Assembly: GCA_946544685.1 (NCBI GenBank)
Contig: CAMNML010000014.1
Span: 1-19,275 of the forward strand
Direction: 5' to 3'
Length of the DNA: 19,275 bases
Source: an uncultured Caryophanales bacterium
GTDB lineage: Bacteria; Bacillota_I; Bacilli_A; RF39; UBA660
The translations under genes were made by a program, and so were the position numbers. Positions 7,282 to 14,627 of this stretch are shown in pieces (positions within the stretch are counted from its first letter, which is position 1; each line of letters starts with the position of its first letter). Below the pieces are notes generated by a model. The model searched no databases. It had not been told where the DNA came from and saw only the letters and a list, made by a program, of their open reading frames with translations.

Positions 7282-9396
7282 AACATTAATTCCAATATTA
7301 TAATATTCTTGTTTATTTAGATTTCTTTTTTTATAGTTATATATATACATTAAATTGTCTTTTATTTTTATATCGTATAAATTATTTAGTTTATCTTTTA
7401 GTTTTGCTTCTTTTATTTTATAGTAGTCCAATATGTTATGTTTTGATACCATTGCTTCTTCGTAACATTCAGTTATTACTTCTAGATTAGGATGTTTATT
7501 ATATCTTTTATGATAGTTATCTATAATTTGTTTTGTTTGTTCTAGTGTAAGTTCATGTGATAGAGTTATTTTATTTACTCCTAAACTATGGAGGAATGCT
7601 ACTGCGTATGAGTTTACTATGTTAAATGAAAAGTCTGTGTCTATGTTTTTATATTTATTTATTGATCCTATTTCTCCTACTAGTATTCTTTCATTGATAC
7701 TCGCATATTTATTCATTACTCTTGGTAGTTTTAGATATATATTTTTTCCTTTTATTTTATTGTATAATTCAATATTGTCTACATATAAATAGTCATATTG
7801 TTTTAGTTTTTTAAATTGTTCTAATGTACTTATTAGATAGCTTTGTTCTTGTACTTTTTTAAAGTCTTTTAATTCTATATTATATTTATTTTTCTTATAT
7901 TCTATTTTATATATTCGTTTTTTGATTAGTTGTTCTACTGCTTTTCTTCTTAGTTCATTTAAGTCTTTTATATTTACAAATATATTATCATCCATTATTA
8001 TTTCTAATTTTTCTAATTTAAATGGAGTATTTTTTATTTTATTTATTTGTTTTTGTATTGTTTCTTGTGTGATAGGATTATTTTTTGCTTTTTCTATTAT
8101 ATTTTCTTCTATTTTTACATTATTCTTTCCATCTGTTAGTTCTAAAGTAGCTTTTTCTTTTAGAGTTATTTTTCCTGTTATTTTTACTTTTCTTGTTTTA
8201 TTTTCAATAAGCTTATTTATTTCTTCTATTTGTTTATAGTCTGTTGTTTTTACTACAATACTATCTTTTTTTACGTATTCATATTTAAAGTTTATAATGT
8301 CTCCCTTTTTTGCTTCTTTTACGCTTGTTTTATTTATGAACATTTTATTTAACATTAAACCTTTATCAGTATTTCCTATTATTCTTATTCCATCATGAAT
8401 ATTCAATTTATCTGTTAGTTTTATATATACATATCCATTTTTATAGTCTACTACGCTACCTATTTCAACTCCTTGATGATTTGGTCTCTTTCCATTTATT
8501 ATGTATTTTTCGTTGAATAAGTATCCGCTTGTAAATTCTCTATTGAATAGTTTTTTCATTTCTTTTATATCGTCTTGTGTTATGGTTGATTTTTTTGTAG
8601 TCATATATGAGTCAATTGCTTTTCTATATAAACTTACTACTTGATATACATATTCTGGTCTTTTCATTCTTCCTTCAATTTTAAAGCTGTCTATTCCTGA
8701 TTCAATTAGTTCTTCTATGTGCTCTAGTGTCATTAGGTCTTTTGTACTTAATGGGTATTTGTCTTTATTTATAATTTTATTATTACTTATTATATCGTAT
8801 GGTAGTCTACAACAACCTGCACATGCTCCTCTATTTCCACTTCTACCGCCTATTAAACTACTCATTAGGCATTCTCCTGAGTAGCTTATACATAAGGCTC
8901 CATGAGTAAATACTTCTAGTTCTATATTTGTGTTTTTCTTTATTTCTTTTATTACATCTATACTTGTTTCTCTAGCTAGTACTACTCTTTGTGCGTTTAG
9001 TTTTTCAAAGAATTTTACTCCTTCAATATTGTGTATGTGCATTTGTGTTGATATATGTATTTCTAGATTTGGATATGTTTTTCTTATTAGATCAAACATT
9101 CCTATATCTTGTATTATTATTGCGTCTACATTATTTTTGTGTAGCATATCTATATAGTTTATAAAGTCTTCTACTTCATATTCATATATTATTGTATTTA
9201 CTGTTACATATACTTTTACTCCATATATATGAGCGTATTTTATTGCTTCTATTAGTTCTTCATCATTAAAGTTATTTGCATATACTCTGGCTCCATATTT
9301 TTTTCCACTTAAGTATACTGCATCAGCTCCTGCTTCTATTGCCGCAATTAATGATTCCTTCGATCCTACAGGTGCGAGTAATTCTGGTTTTTTCAT
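7264..9396 (-). CDS. Peptidase U32 family protein (RlhA/TrhP-type RNA hydroxylation factor)
   Basis: I start at the ATG at 9396, preceded by GGTGGTG; this gives 710 residues. The N-terminal half is the U32 barrel, opening with K-P-E-L-L-A-P-V-G and G-A-D-A-V-Y-L-S-G. The signature follows: F-T-H-G-A-L-C-I-S-Y-S-G-E-C with N-R-G-A-C-A-G-C-C-R about 20 residues later, cysteines that coordinate an iron-sulfur cluster in the studied members. The long C-terminal half, with Lys-rich and beta-rich stretches, matches the longer RlhA-like architecture (about 650-800 residues) rather than the 300-400 residue TrhP subunits. The named relatives hydroxylate 23S rRNA C2501 or tRNA U34; the old name 'protease' is probably misleading. 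It is monocistronic with its own promoter. Which RNA it acts on is not decidable here. Confidence 0.88.
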   Translation of the reverse strand: MKKPELLAPVGSKESLIAAIEAGADAVYLSGKKYGARVYANNFNDEELIEAIKYAHIYGVKVYVTVNTIIYEYEVEDFINYIDMLHKNNVDAIIIQDIGMFDLIRKTYPNLEIHISTQMHIHNIEGVKFFEKLNAQRVVLARETSIDVIKEIKKNTNIELEVFTHGALCISYSGECLMSSLIGGRSGNRGACAGCCRLPYDIISNNKIINKDKYPLSTKDLMTLEHIEELIESGIDSFKIEGRMKRPEYVYQVVSLYRKAIDSYMTTKKSTITQDDIKEMKKLFNREFTSGYLFNEKYIINGKRPNHQGVEIGSVVDYKNGYVYIKLTDKLNIHDGIRIIGNTDKGLMLNKMFINKTSVKEAKKGDIINFKYEYVKKDSIVVKTTDYKQIEEINKLIENKTRKVKITGKITLKEKATLELTDGKNNVKIEENIIEKAKNNPITQETIQKQINKIKNTPFKLEKLEIIMDDNIFVNIKDLNELRRKAVEQLIKKRIYKIEYKKNKYNIELKDFKKVQEQSYLISTLEQFKKLKQYDYLYVDNIELYNKIKGKNIYLKLPRVMNKYASINERILVGEIGSINKYKNIDTDFSFNIVNSYAVAFLHSLGVNKITLSHELTLEQTKQIIDNYHKRYNKHPNLEVITECYEEAMVSKHNILDYYKIKEAKLKDKLNNLYDIKIKDNLMYIYNYKKRNLNKQEYYNIGINVTRINL

Positions 9397-9419
9397 TTTT
9401 ATCACCACCAAACATATTT

Positions 9420-9428
9420 ATTATAGCA
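9420..9428 (-). promoter_or_regulatory. Extended -10 promoter of U32 gene
   Basis: TGCTATAAT on the minus strand, 24 nt before the start codon and after the terminator of the coiled-coil gene. The same nonamer is found in the rbgA-like repeats. Confidence 0.6.
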
Positions 9429-9442
9429 TAATATTCTTAAAG

Positions 9443-9469
9443 AAAAAATAGTCCTTTTATTGGACTATT
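9443..9469 (-). terminator. Intrinsic terminator after coiled-coil gene
   Basis: AATAGTCC, short A-rich loop, GGACTATT and T-run on the minus strand. The TAG stop codon of the coiled-coil gene is part of the stem. Confidence 0.8.
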
Positions 9470-10355
9470 CATTTGGCATTTTATTGAAGTTATTCGAAAG
9501 ACCTGTTATTAATCTTTTGAATCTCTCGCAGTTTTTATTTAGATTTTCTCTTTCTGCTTTTAATTTTTGTTCTTCTATTTCTTTTATTCTACTAAAGTGT
9601 TCTTTTTCTATTTCAAATTCTTTTTTATTATTCTCAATTGTTTGGAATGTTAGGTCTTTTTCTTTTTCTAGTTGTTCTTTTTCTATATCAAGTTTTTCAA
9701 GTTCATTTTTTATTTTTTCTTCTTCTACTTCTTTATATTTTGCAAAGTTTGCTTTTTGCATTTCTAATTTTTCTATTTCTACTTTTAATTTTTGTTCTCT
9801 TAGTTCTAATTCATTATTTCTAACTTCATTATCATTTTTTACTTGTGCTGTTTCTTCTGCTAATCTTAGTCTTTGAAGTTCTCCTTTTTCTTGTAGTTGT
9901 TTTTTTTCTAATTCTAATGCTTGTTTTTGTGAATCCATGTATTTTGTAAATTCTTCTTTTTCTCTTGCAATTTGACTTTTTAGATTTTCTATTTCCTTTT
10001 CAGTTTCTTGTAGTGTTTGTTTTTTTAGATTTATTTGTGATATTAATTCATTTGCATCTTCAACACCATTGTAGATACTATCAAAGAAACTATCTAGTTC
10101 TGTTGATTCACTTGTTAGTGCTTTTTCAAAATCAAATGTTTTTTCTTCTTCTGGTTCATCTTTTAATATACTTAGAATTCTATCATCATCTTCAAATGAA
10201 TTTTCAAATTCTTCATCGTCTTTTTCTTTATTATGTATTATTATATCATCATCTTCATCCATTTTTATAAATTCATCATCCCAAGTTTTTCCAAAATCAA
10301 ATGTATTTGCACTAGTATTATTATTCATAAAATCCATTATATTTTCGTTATTCAT
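9465..10355 (-). CDS. Acidic coiled-coil protein of unknown function
   Basis: The product is 296 residues from the ATG at 10355, which lies 6 nt after GGGGA; an ATG two codons earlier abuts that site and is less likely. Residues 1-100 are very acidic and probably disordered, with D-F-G-K-T-W-D-D-E-F near residue 20 and clusters of Asp and Glu. From about 105 to 285 the sequence is a continuous heptad-like coiled coil rich in Glu, Lys and Leu, without Gly or Pro. There is no membrane segment or signal peptide, so it is cytoplasmic. A structural or scaffold role is possible, but I recognise no family. It has its own extended -10 promoter and terminator, between sigH and the U32 gene. Confidence 0.8.
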   Translation of the reverse strand: MNNENIMDFMNNNTSANTFDFGKTWDDEFIKMDEDDDIIIHNKEKDDEEFENSFEDDDRILSILKDEPEEEKTFDFEKALTSESTELDSFFDSIYNGVEDANELISQINLKKQTLQETEKEIENLKSQIAREKEEFTKYMDSQKQALELEKKQLQEKGELQRLRLAEETAQVKNDNEVRNNELELREQKLKVEIEKLEMQKANFAKYKEVEEEKIKNELEKLDIEKEQLEKEKDLTFQTIENNKKEFEIEKEHFSRIKEIEEQKLKAERENLNKNCERFKRLITGLSNNFNKMPNE

Positions 10356-10393
10356 AGTCATTCCCCTTTGCCTATTTTTTTTATTCTTAATAC

Positions 10394-10402
10394 ATTATAT
10401 CA
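10394..10402 (-). promoter_or_regulatory. Extended -10 promoter of coiled-coil gene
   Basis: TGATATAAT on the minus strand about 40 nt before the start codon. A TTGACA lies too close (8 nt) to serve as its -35, so I rely on the extended -10. Confidence 0.5.
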
Positions 10403-10441
10403 TATTATGTCAAAAATTTATATTAATTTTTTTAATTTAAT

Positions 10442-10466
10442 AAAAAAAACTAGTTTTTTTCTAGTT
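10442..10466 (-). terminator. Intrinsic terminator after sigH-like gene
   Basis: AACTAG, A7 loop, CTAGTT and T-run on the minus strand. The second CTAG contains the TAG stop codon of the sigma factor gene. It closes the rbgA-mrnC-rlmB-sigH chain. Confidence 0.7.
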
Positions 10467-11058
10467 CTTCTTTTATTTTATTTTTACATTTTTGAATGCA
10501 GTTGTCTATAGATTTTATATCTTTTCCTAGTATATCCGCTATTTCTTTGTATTTAAATCCATTTATTTTTAAATTCATAACTTGTTTTTCAAAGTCATTA
10601 AGTGTTTTATCTATTATATCAAGTATTTTTTGTTTTTTTTCTTCGTCCATTAATCGTTCTTCTGGATTATAACTATTGTCGATTAAGTTTTTTCCAAAGT
10701 TATTTGATTCATCTTGATTACTTAGTTCTAAGAAAATACTGTCATTTAAAATTTTATTTTTTAGTCTTCCTTGTTTTACTATATAACTAATTATTTTACT
10801 ATTTATACATCTTAATGCGAATGTATAAAATATTGCATCTTTAGAGTCTGTGTAATTTCTTATTGCGTCATTTAATCCAAGCATTCCTTCTTGTACTAGA
10901 TCGTTTAGTTCCGCTCCATTGTTTTTGCAGTATTTAAATAATTTTCTGGCTCTATCATATATTAGTGGCTGATATTTTTCAAATATTATTTCATTTGCTT
11001 CTTCATTATTTTCTGATATATATGATATTAATTCATAGTCATTTAAGTCTCTGTACAT
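10450..11058 (-). CDS. sigH: RNA polymerase sigma-70-family factor, SigH-like
   Basis: This 202-residue protein has region 2 at about 20-90, with D-L-V-Q-E-G-M-L-G-L and a Y-T-F-A-L-R-C-I-N segment, and a helix-turn-helix region 4 at about 150-198 (F-E-K-Q-V-M-N-L then Y-K-E-I-A-D-I-L). It lacks regions 1 and 3. Size and position after mrnC-rlmB match SigH (Spo0H) in the cysS-mrnC-rlmB-yacP-sigH cluster of Bacillota; the yacP/rae1 gene usually between rlmB and sigH is missing. Its ATG shares one base with the TAA of rlmB, so translation is coupled. Whether the host makes spores cannot be told from this; a competence or stationary-phase role is equally possible. Confidence 0.85.
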   Translation of the reverse strand: MYRDLNDYELISYISENNEEANEIIFEKYQPLIYDRARKLFKYCKNNGAELNDLVQEGMLGLNDAIRNYTDSKDAIFYTFALRCINSKIISYIVKQGRLKNKILNDSIFLELSNQDESNNFGKNLIDNSYNPEERLMDEEKKQKILDIIDKTLNDFEKQVMNLKINGFKYKEIADILGKDIKSIDNCIQKCKNKIKEELEKN

Positions 11059-11747
11059 TATTTCTCCTTTATTGCTTCAAATATTATTATTCCTGCTGCC
11101 ACTGATGCATTTAGACTGTTTATATTTCCTCTCATTGGAATAGATGCGATAAAGTCACAATTTTTTGTTATTATATCACTCATTCCTTTTCCTTCATTTC
11201 CTATTATTATGACTGTTTTTCCAGAATAGTCTATTTCATTATATTTTGTTCCTTGCATGTCTGTTCCAACTATCCAGTATCCTTGTTTTTTTAAGTAGTT
11301 TATTGTTTGTGATAGATTTGTTACCTGTGCAATTTTTACTTGTTCTAGTGCGCCTGCGCTTACTTTCATGACTGTTGAGTTTACGCTTACTGATCTATCT
11401 TTTGGAATTATTATTCCTGATACTTTTGCGGCTTCACATGTTCTTATTATTGCGCCTAAGTTATGTGGATCTTCTAGGTGGTCTAGCATTACTATTATAT
11501 TGTTTTCTTCTATTAGTTCATCTACATCACAGTATTTATAGTCTTCTATTTCTAGTACTATTCCTTGATGATTTCCGTCTATAAATTTATCTAGGTCTCT
11601 TTTTTCCATGTATTTAATATATATATTGTTTCTATTTAGTACTGTTATTATATCTCTTTCATCGAAGTTTTTTGATATATATGCTTTTTTTATTTTTTTT
11701 ACATCTTTTATTACTTCATTAGCTACATTTTTTCCAAATACGTACAT
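11058..11747 (-). CDS. rlmB: 23S rRNA (guanosine-2'-O)-methyltransferase RlmB (TrmH/SPOUT family)
   Basis: At 229 residues it is close to the usual 245. The N-terminal substrate-binding domain (about 1-65) starts Y-V-F-G-K-N. The SPOUT knot domain carries L-D-H-L-E-D-P-H-N-L-G-A-I-I-R-T (motif 1, about 91-106), I-I-G-N-E-G-K-G-M (motif 2) and I-P-M-R-G-N-I-N-S-L-N-A-S-V-A (motif 3). The family uses SAM to methylate the ribose of a conserved 23S rRNA guanosine (G2251 in E. coli). The start is 1 nt after the mrnC stop, and its GGAGG site lies in the final mrnC codons. An alternative within the family is a tRNA Gm methylase; context favours RlmB. Confidence 0.92.
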   Translation of the reverse strand: MYVFGKNVANEVIKDVKKIKKAYISKNFDERDIITVLNRNNIYIKYMEKRDLDKFIDGNHQGIVLEIEDYKYCDVDELIEENNIIVMLDHLEDPHNLGAIIRTCEAAKVSGIIIPKDRSVSVNSTVMKVSAGALEQVKIAQVTNLSQTINYLKKQGYWIVGTDMQGTKYNEIDYSGKTVIIIGNEGKGMSDIITKNCDFIASIPMRGNINSLNASVAAGIIIFEAIKEK

Positions 11748-11748
11748 A

Positions 11749-12117
11749 TTAATCCTCCAATATAATGTTTATTATTTTGTTTAGTCTTTCTTTATTTTCT
11801 AGATATAGATATCCTATTATTGCTTCAAATCCTGTTGAGTGTTTGTATGTTATTATATCTGTGTTTTTAGGATGTCTTGTTCCTTTATGGTTTCTTGCTC
11901 TATAGAATATTTCTAGTTCTTCTTCAGTTAGGATGTTCTTTTCTATTAAGTTATTTATTATTTTTGCTTGTGCTTTTGCGCTTACATATTTTATTGCTTC
12001 TTTTTGTAGTTTGTCTACTTTTACTATGTTTTGTTTTATTAGGTATTCTCTTATATATACTTCATATATAGCGTCTCCTAGGTATGCAAGTACTAATACG
12101 TTTTTATCTTTATTCAT
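11749..12117 (-). CDS. mrnC: Mini-ribonuclease III
   Basis: This 122-residue protein is the RNase III catalytic domain alone, without a double-stranded RNA-binding domain. The signature A-Y-L-G-D-A-I-Y-E is at about residues 11-19, with R-A-R-N-H-K-G near 71 and Y-K-H-S-T-G-F-E-A-I-I-G-Y-L-Y near 91-105, which holds the second acidic metal ligand. Mini-III trims the ends of 23S rRNA precursors in Bacillota. Its ATG lies inside the end of rbgA (8-nt overlap), and it is followed by rlmB, so three ribosome-maturation genes are joined in one unit. Confidence 0.93.
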   Translation of the reverse strand: MNKDKNVLVLAYLGDAIYEVYIREYLIKQNIVKVDKLQKEAIKYVSAKAQAKIINNLIEKNILTEEELEIFYRARNHKGTRHPKNTDIITYKHSTGFEAIIGYLYLENKERLNKIINIILED

Positions 12118-12979
12118 ATTCTTCTACTCTTTCAAATGTTATGTTTTTAATTATACCACTTTTTAGGTCGTTCATAACTATAGTCATTACTTTATCGTAG
12201 TCTATTTCATTTCCTTTTAGTATGCATCCTCTTCTTCTACCTATTACATCCATATTTTCTAGCATATCGTCATTTAGTTCTTTTATCCCATATCTTTCTT
12301 CTAGAATATTTGGATAGTATTTATATAGTGTTTCTATTATATATGAGAATACATTATATATTGGTAGTATTTCTTCTTTTATAGCGCTTAAACTAGCTAG
12401 ATTTAGTGCGACTGTTTCTTGGTCTAGTTTTGGCCACAATATACCTGGTGTATCTAATAGTTCTACTTCATCATTTACTCTTATCCAACTTAGTTCTTTT
12501 GTTATTCCTGGTCTATTACCTGTTCCTACTACTTTTTTTCCAGCTAATCTATTTATTAGTGTTGATTTTCCACAGTTTGGAATTCCTACTACTAGTACTC
12601 TTGTTTTTCTTTTTATCATACCTTTATCTATACGTTTTTCTATTTTTTCTTGCATTACTTCATTTGTTGCGTTTATTATTTTTTTTAGATTAGGGTTGTG
12701 TTCTAGATCTATACCTAATACTTTATATCCATGATTTTCATAGTATTTCATCCATTTACTTGTTTCTTTCATATCACACAGGTCTGTTTTTGTCATTATT
12801 AAAATAACAGGTTTATTATTTATGTAGTTTTTTATATCTTTTATTTTTGATGAATAAGGCATTCTTGCATCTATTACTTCATATACTACATCTATTTTAT
12901 TTATATTTTCACTTATTAGTCTTTTTGTTTTAGCCATATGGCCTGGATACCAATTTATATTAGTTTTATTTTCATTCAT
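12110..12979 (-). CDS. rbgA: Ribosome biogenesis GTPase RbgA (YlqF)
   Basis: The ATG at 12979 after AAGGAG gives 289 residues. The start reads M-N-E-N-K-T-N-I-N-W followed by Y-P-G-H-M-A-K, the family's N-terminal motif. GTPase motifs are circularly permuted as expected: D-A-R-M-P near 36, M-T-K-T-D-L (G4), then G-I-P-N-C-G-K-S-T (G1) near 136-144, and L-D-T-P-G (G3). A C-terminal RNA-binding domain follows. In Bacillus the protein drives late 50S subunit assembly and is essential. The NUDIX stop codon ends immediately before the rbgA binding site, with no terminator or obvious promoter of its own. Five further copies of its first 9-11 codons, one with a Trp10-to-Cys change, stand upstream in the array. 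Confidence 0.95.
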   Translation of the reverse strand: MNENKTNINWYPGHMAKTKRLISENINKIDVVYEVIDARMPYSSKIKDIKNYINNKPVILIMTKTDLCDMKETSKWMKYYENHGYKVLGIDLEHNPNLKKIINATNEVMQEKIEKRIDKGMIKRKTRVLVVGIPNCGKSTLINRLAGKKVVGTGNRPGITKELSWIRVNDEVELLDTPGILWPKLDQETVALNLASLSAIKEEILPIYNVFSYIIETLYKYYPNILEERYGIKELNDDMLENMDVIGRRRGCILKGNEIDYDKVMTIVMNDLKSGIIKNITFERVEEYE

Positions 12980-12994
12980 TTGGATCAACTCCTT

Positions 12995-13438
12995 TTATAT
13001 TTCATCTATAGTTATAATATTATGATTACTATCACAATCAACTTTTACATTCATATTATCTTTTAAATACTTTATTACTTCAATACTTGGAAATAGTTTT
13101 ATTTCTTTATACAAATCATCAATATTAAACCACATAGATTTATTTTCTTCAAATTCAAGAGGTTCACCAGAATATTCATCAACAATAAATATATCAAATT
13201 CAAATATTCTTTCTGGATATTCAATAGTATTATGTCCTATACAATGTTGTTTTGTAATTGTAATTCCAGTTTCTTCTTTAAACTCTCTAATAGATGTTTC
13301 TTCTGAAGTTTCACCTTCTTCAATTTTTCCACCAGGTATATCATAATAACCATTATCGTGTTGTTTATAATTTATAACCACTACTTTATTATCTTTTATT
13401 AAATATGTTCTAACTGCTTTTCTTATTTTTTTATCCAT
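12995..13438 (-). CDS. NUDIX hydrolase (array unit 1)
   Basis: The ATG at 13438, 6 nt after GAGGTGA, gives 147 residues. The NUDIX box is complete: G-G-K-I-E-E-G-E-T then R-E-F-K-E-E-T-G-I, fitting G-x5-E-x7-R-E-x2-E-E-x-G, with the metal-binding glutamates. The family cleaves nucleoside diphosphates linked to another moiety; candidates include dNTP or nucleotide-sugar clean-up, and the substrate is not readable. The stop codon lies directly before the AAGGAG site of rbgA, with no terminator, so the gene is probably co-transcribed with rbgA. A type A leader repeat precedes it. Confidence 0.9.
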   Translation of the reverse strand: MDKKIRKAVRTYLIKDNKVVVINYKQHDNGYYDIPGGKIEEGETSEETSIREFKEETGITITKQHCIGHNTIEYPERIFEFDIFIVDEYSGEPLEFEENKSMWFNIDDLYKEIKLFPSIEVIKYLKDNMNVKVDCDSNHNIITIDEI

Positions 13439-13484
13439 ACTTTTCACCTCTTTTTATTTATATAAAATATGCTCCAAAACATTT

Positions 13485-13695
13485 GTCGGCATATTACAAG
13501 CCAGTACTCTAATTTCTCTCAAAAATGAGTATATTTTAACCTATTTTTTATTATTTTTCTTTCTTTTTTACTAAAACTTGCAAGATCTCAATTCTCGCAA
13601 ACCACCATTATATAAAGGTTTAAGTGATAGTCGTCATAAATACAGGACAACCAGTTTATATTAGTTTTATTTTCATTCATTTGGATCAACTCCTT
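13485..13695 (-). repeat. Type A rbgA-like leader repeat, copy 1
   Basis: This matches 18985-19195 without any gap; I count 29 mismatches in 211 positions, about 86% identity. On the minus strand it contains the rbgA-like binding site and start, a short ORF, hairpins near 13583-13606, an A-rich stretch, and an imperfect second copy (13485-13506) of the segment that follows the Trp codon (13630-13655). It separates the GNAT and NUDIX genes. Unlike four of the copies it has no terminator or TGCTATAAT promoter, because the GNAT reading frame enters directly. Confidence 0.85.
13588..13680 (-). other. Leader ORF in copy 1 (30 codons)
   Basis: It begins M-N-E-N-K-T-N-I-N-W, identical to RbgA, then continues L-S-C-I-Y-D-D-Y-H-L and ends V-V-C-E-N. 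Its ATG overlaps the GNAT stop (ATGAATGA). The C-E-N/C-E-D ending is shared with copies 2 and 3. Translation is possible but unproven. Confidence 0.4.
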
Positions 13696-14257
13696 TAAAT
13701 TTTTCATAGAATTCATCTCTAGTAATTGAATAAGACAATAAGTCTTGTCTTTTACCTGCCTTATCCTCACACCTATTTCTTAATCTTCCTTCTTGTATCA
13801 TTCCACATTTTTGCATTACTCTACCAGAGGCAATATTATCTTCCATAAATTCAGAATATATAGTTTGAACATTGCATTCATCAAAAAGATATTTCATTAC
13901 AGCCATTGTTGCTTCAGTGGCATATCCTTTTTTCCAATGTTTTCTTGCAATAATATATCCTGGTTCTACACATCCATACTTAGACCATGTATTATTTATA
14001 TCGATTGTACCTATTTGTTCATTAGTATCTTTTAATACTATCATCCATCTTAATGTTTTAGGATCATTATATTCTTCAATCCATTTATCATAAACATTTT
14101 TAGTCACCATTTCACTTTTATGTATCCCATGGATAGTATACTTTACTTGTTCTGGATCACTGCACCATTCTTTATATGCAACAACATAATCATCAGGTTG
14201 TATTTTTCTTAATAATAATCTTTCTGTTTCTAATTCTTTTGTTCCATTAAAAATCAT
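13673..14257 (-). CDS. GNAT N-acetyltransferase, RimJ/RimL type (array unit 2)
   Basis: This 194-residue protein starts at the ATG at 14257 after GAGGTGA. The fold is that of the RimJ/RimL-like GNATs: L-E-T-E-R-L-L-L-R-K-I near the start, an acetyl-CoA-binding region with K-H-W-K-K-G-Y-A-T-E-A near 107-117 (the R/Q-x-x-G-x-G/A type motif), and N-I-A-S-G-R-V-M-Q-K-C-G-M near 145-157. The family acetylates protein N-termini, antibiotics or small amines; the substrate is unknown. Its last residues, K-G-V-D-P-N-E, are encoded by the ribosome binding site and start region of the adjoining rbgA-like repeat, so the coding end comes from the repeat itself. It probably reads through into NUDIX and rbgA. 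Confidence 0.9.
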   Translation of the reverse strand: MIFNGTKELETERLLLRKIQPDDYVVAYKEWCSDPEQVKYTIHGIHKSEMVTKNVYDKWIEEYNDPKTLRWMIVLKDTNEQIGTIDINNTWSKYGCVEPGYIIARKHWKKGYATEATMAVMKYLFDECNVQTIYSEFMEDNIASGRVMQKCGMIQEGRLRNRCEDKAGKRQDLLSYSITRDEFYEKFKGVDPNE

Positions 14258-14395
14258 ATTATCACCTCATTTTTTCTGGGAGGGTTAAAAGGTGTAATCA
14301 CCTTATTAATTCCTATCACTTTTTATACTATAAATAGCCATTTTTTACTAATTTTTATCTATTTTAACATATTTTTATATAAAACATGCAAGATG

Positions 14396-14485
14396 TTAAT
14401 TCTCGCAGAACTTTGTAAATAAAGGATTTCTTAAAGGGGTTAAATAAATCGTAATCAACCAGTTGATATTGGTTTTATTATCCAT
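14396..14485 (-). other. Leader ORF in copy 2 (29 codons)
   Basis: It reads M-D-N-K-T-N-I-N-W then L-I-T-I-Y, a central N-P-L-F and ends F-C-E-N. It aligns with the copy 3 ORF at L-I-T-(I/V)-Y, N-P-L-F and C-E-(N/D). Confidence 0.4.
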
Positions 14486-14508
14486 AGGAATCACTCCATT
14501 TCTATTCA

Positions 14509-14517
14509 ATTATAGCA
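14509..14517 (-). promoter_or_regulatory. Extended -10 promoter in copy 2
   Basis: TGCTATAAT on the minus strand, directly after the terminator T-run. It is the last recognisable promoter before rbgA, about 1.5 kb upstream, and probably drives GNAT, NUDIX and the rbgA-mrnC-rlmB-sigH chain. Confidence 0.6.
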
Positions 14518-14518
14518 T

Positions 14519-14549
14519 AAAAAAGACGAAATTTATTACTATTTCGTCC
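14519..14549 (-). terminator. Intrinsic terminator in copy 2
   Basis: GACGAAAT, 8-nt loop, ATTTCGTC and T-run on the minus strand. It ends the WYL regulator/VOC unit. Confidence 0.8.
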
Positions 14550-14610
14550 ATTTTTATATCAAATATTTAGGGGGTTAACTAAAACAATATCAAAATAAGT
14601 CATATAGTTA

Positions 14611-14627
14611 CCTGGTCATATGGCTAC
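14611..14627 (+). repeat. Inverted fragment of rbgA codons (P-G-H-M-A) after the VOC gene
   Basis: On the plus strand CCTGGTCATATGGCTA matches the minus-strand rbgA sequence at its P-G-H-M-A codons at 14 of 16 positions. It abuts the VOC stop codon. A similar fragment is at 17262. Confidence 0.4.

Larger units (their letters stand above)
14282..14549 (-). repeat. Type B rbgA-like leader repeat, copy 2
   Basis: In transcription order it holds a terminator, an extended -10 promoter, GGAGTGATTCCT-ATG, the start M-D-N-K-T-N-I-N-W, a leader ORF, hairpins near 14388-14425, an A-rich stretch and, close to the GNAT gene, a second partial copy (14282-14302) of the segment after the Trp codon (14437-14460). 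Both segments read GGGTTAAA, then GTAATCA, then ACC or CC on the plus strand. It differs from rbgA in its binding site and second codon, so it represents a variant rbgA 5' end. Confidence 0.75.

Noticed and set aside
13485..13695. Group I or II intron in rbgA
   Set aside because: The rbgA 5' end is duplicated rather than interrupted, no intron domain V-like hairpin or maturase is present, and the last copy before rbgA is continuous with the gene.
13588..13770. 60-codon protein across the end of GNAT and leader 1
   Set aside because: Its first half is an alternative frame of GNAT; only the part from the ATG at 13680 has a binding site and resembles the other leaders.
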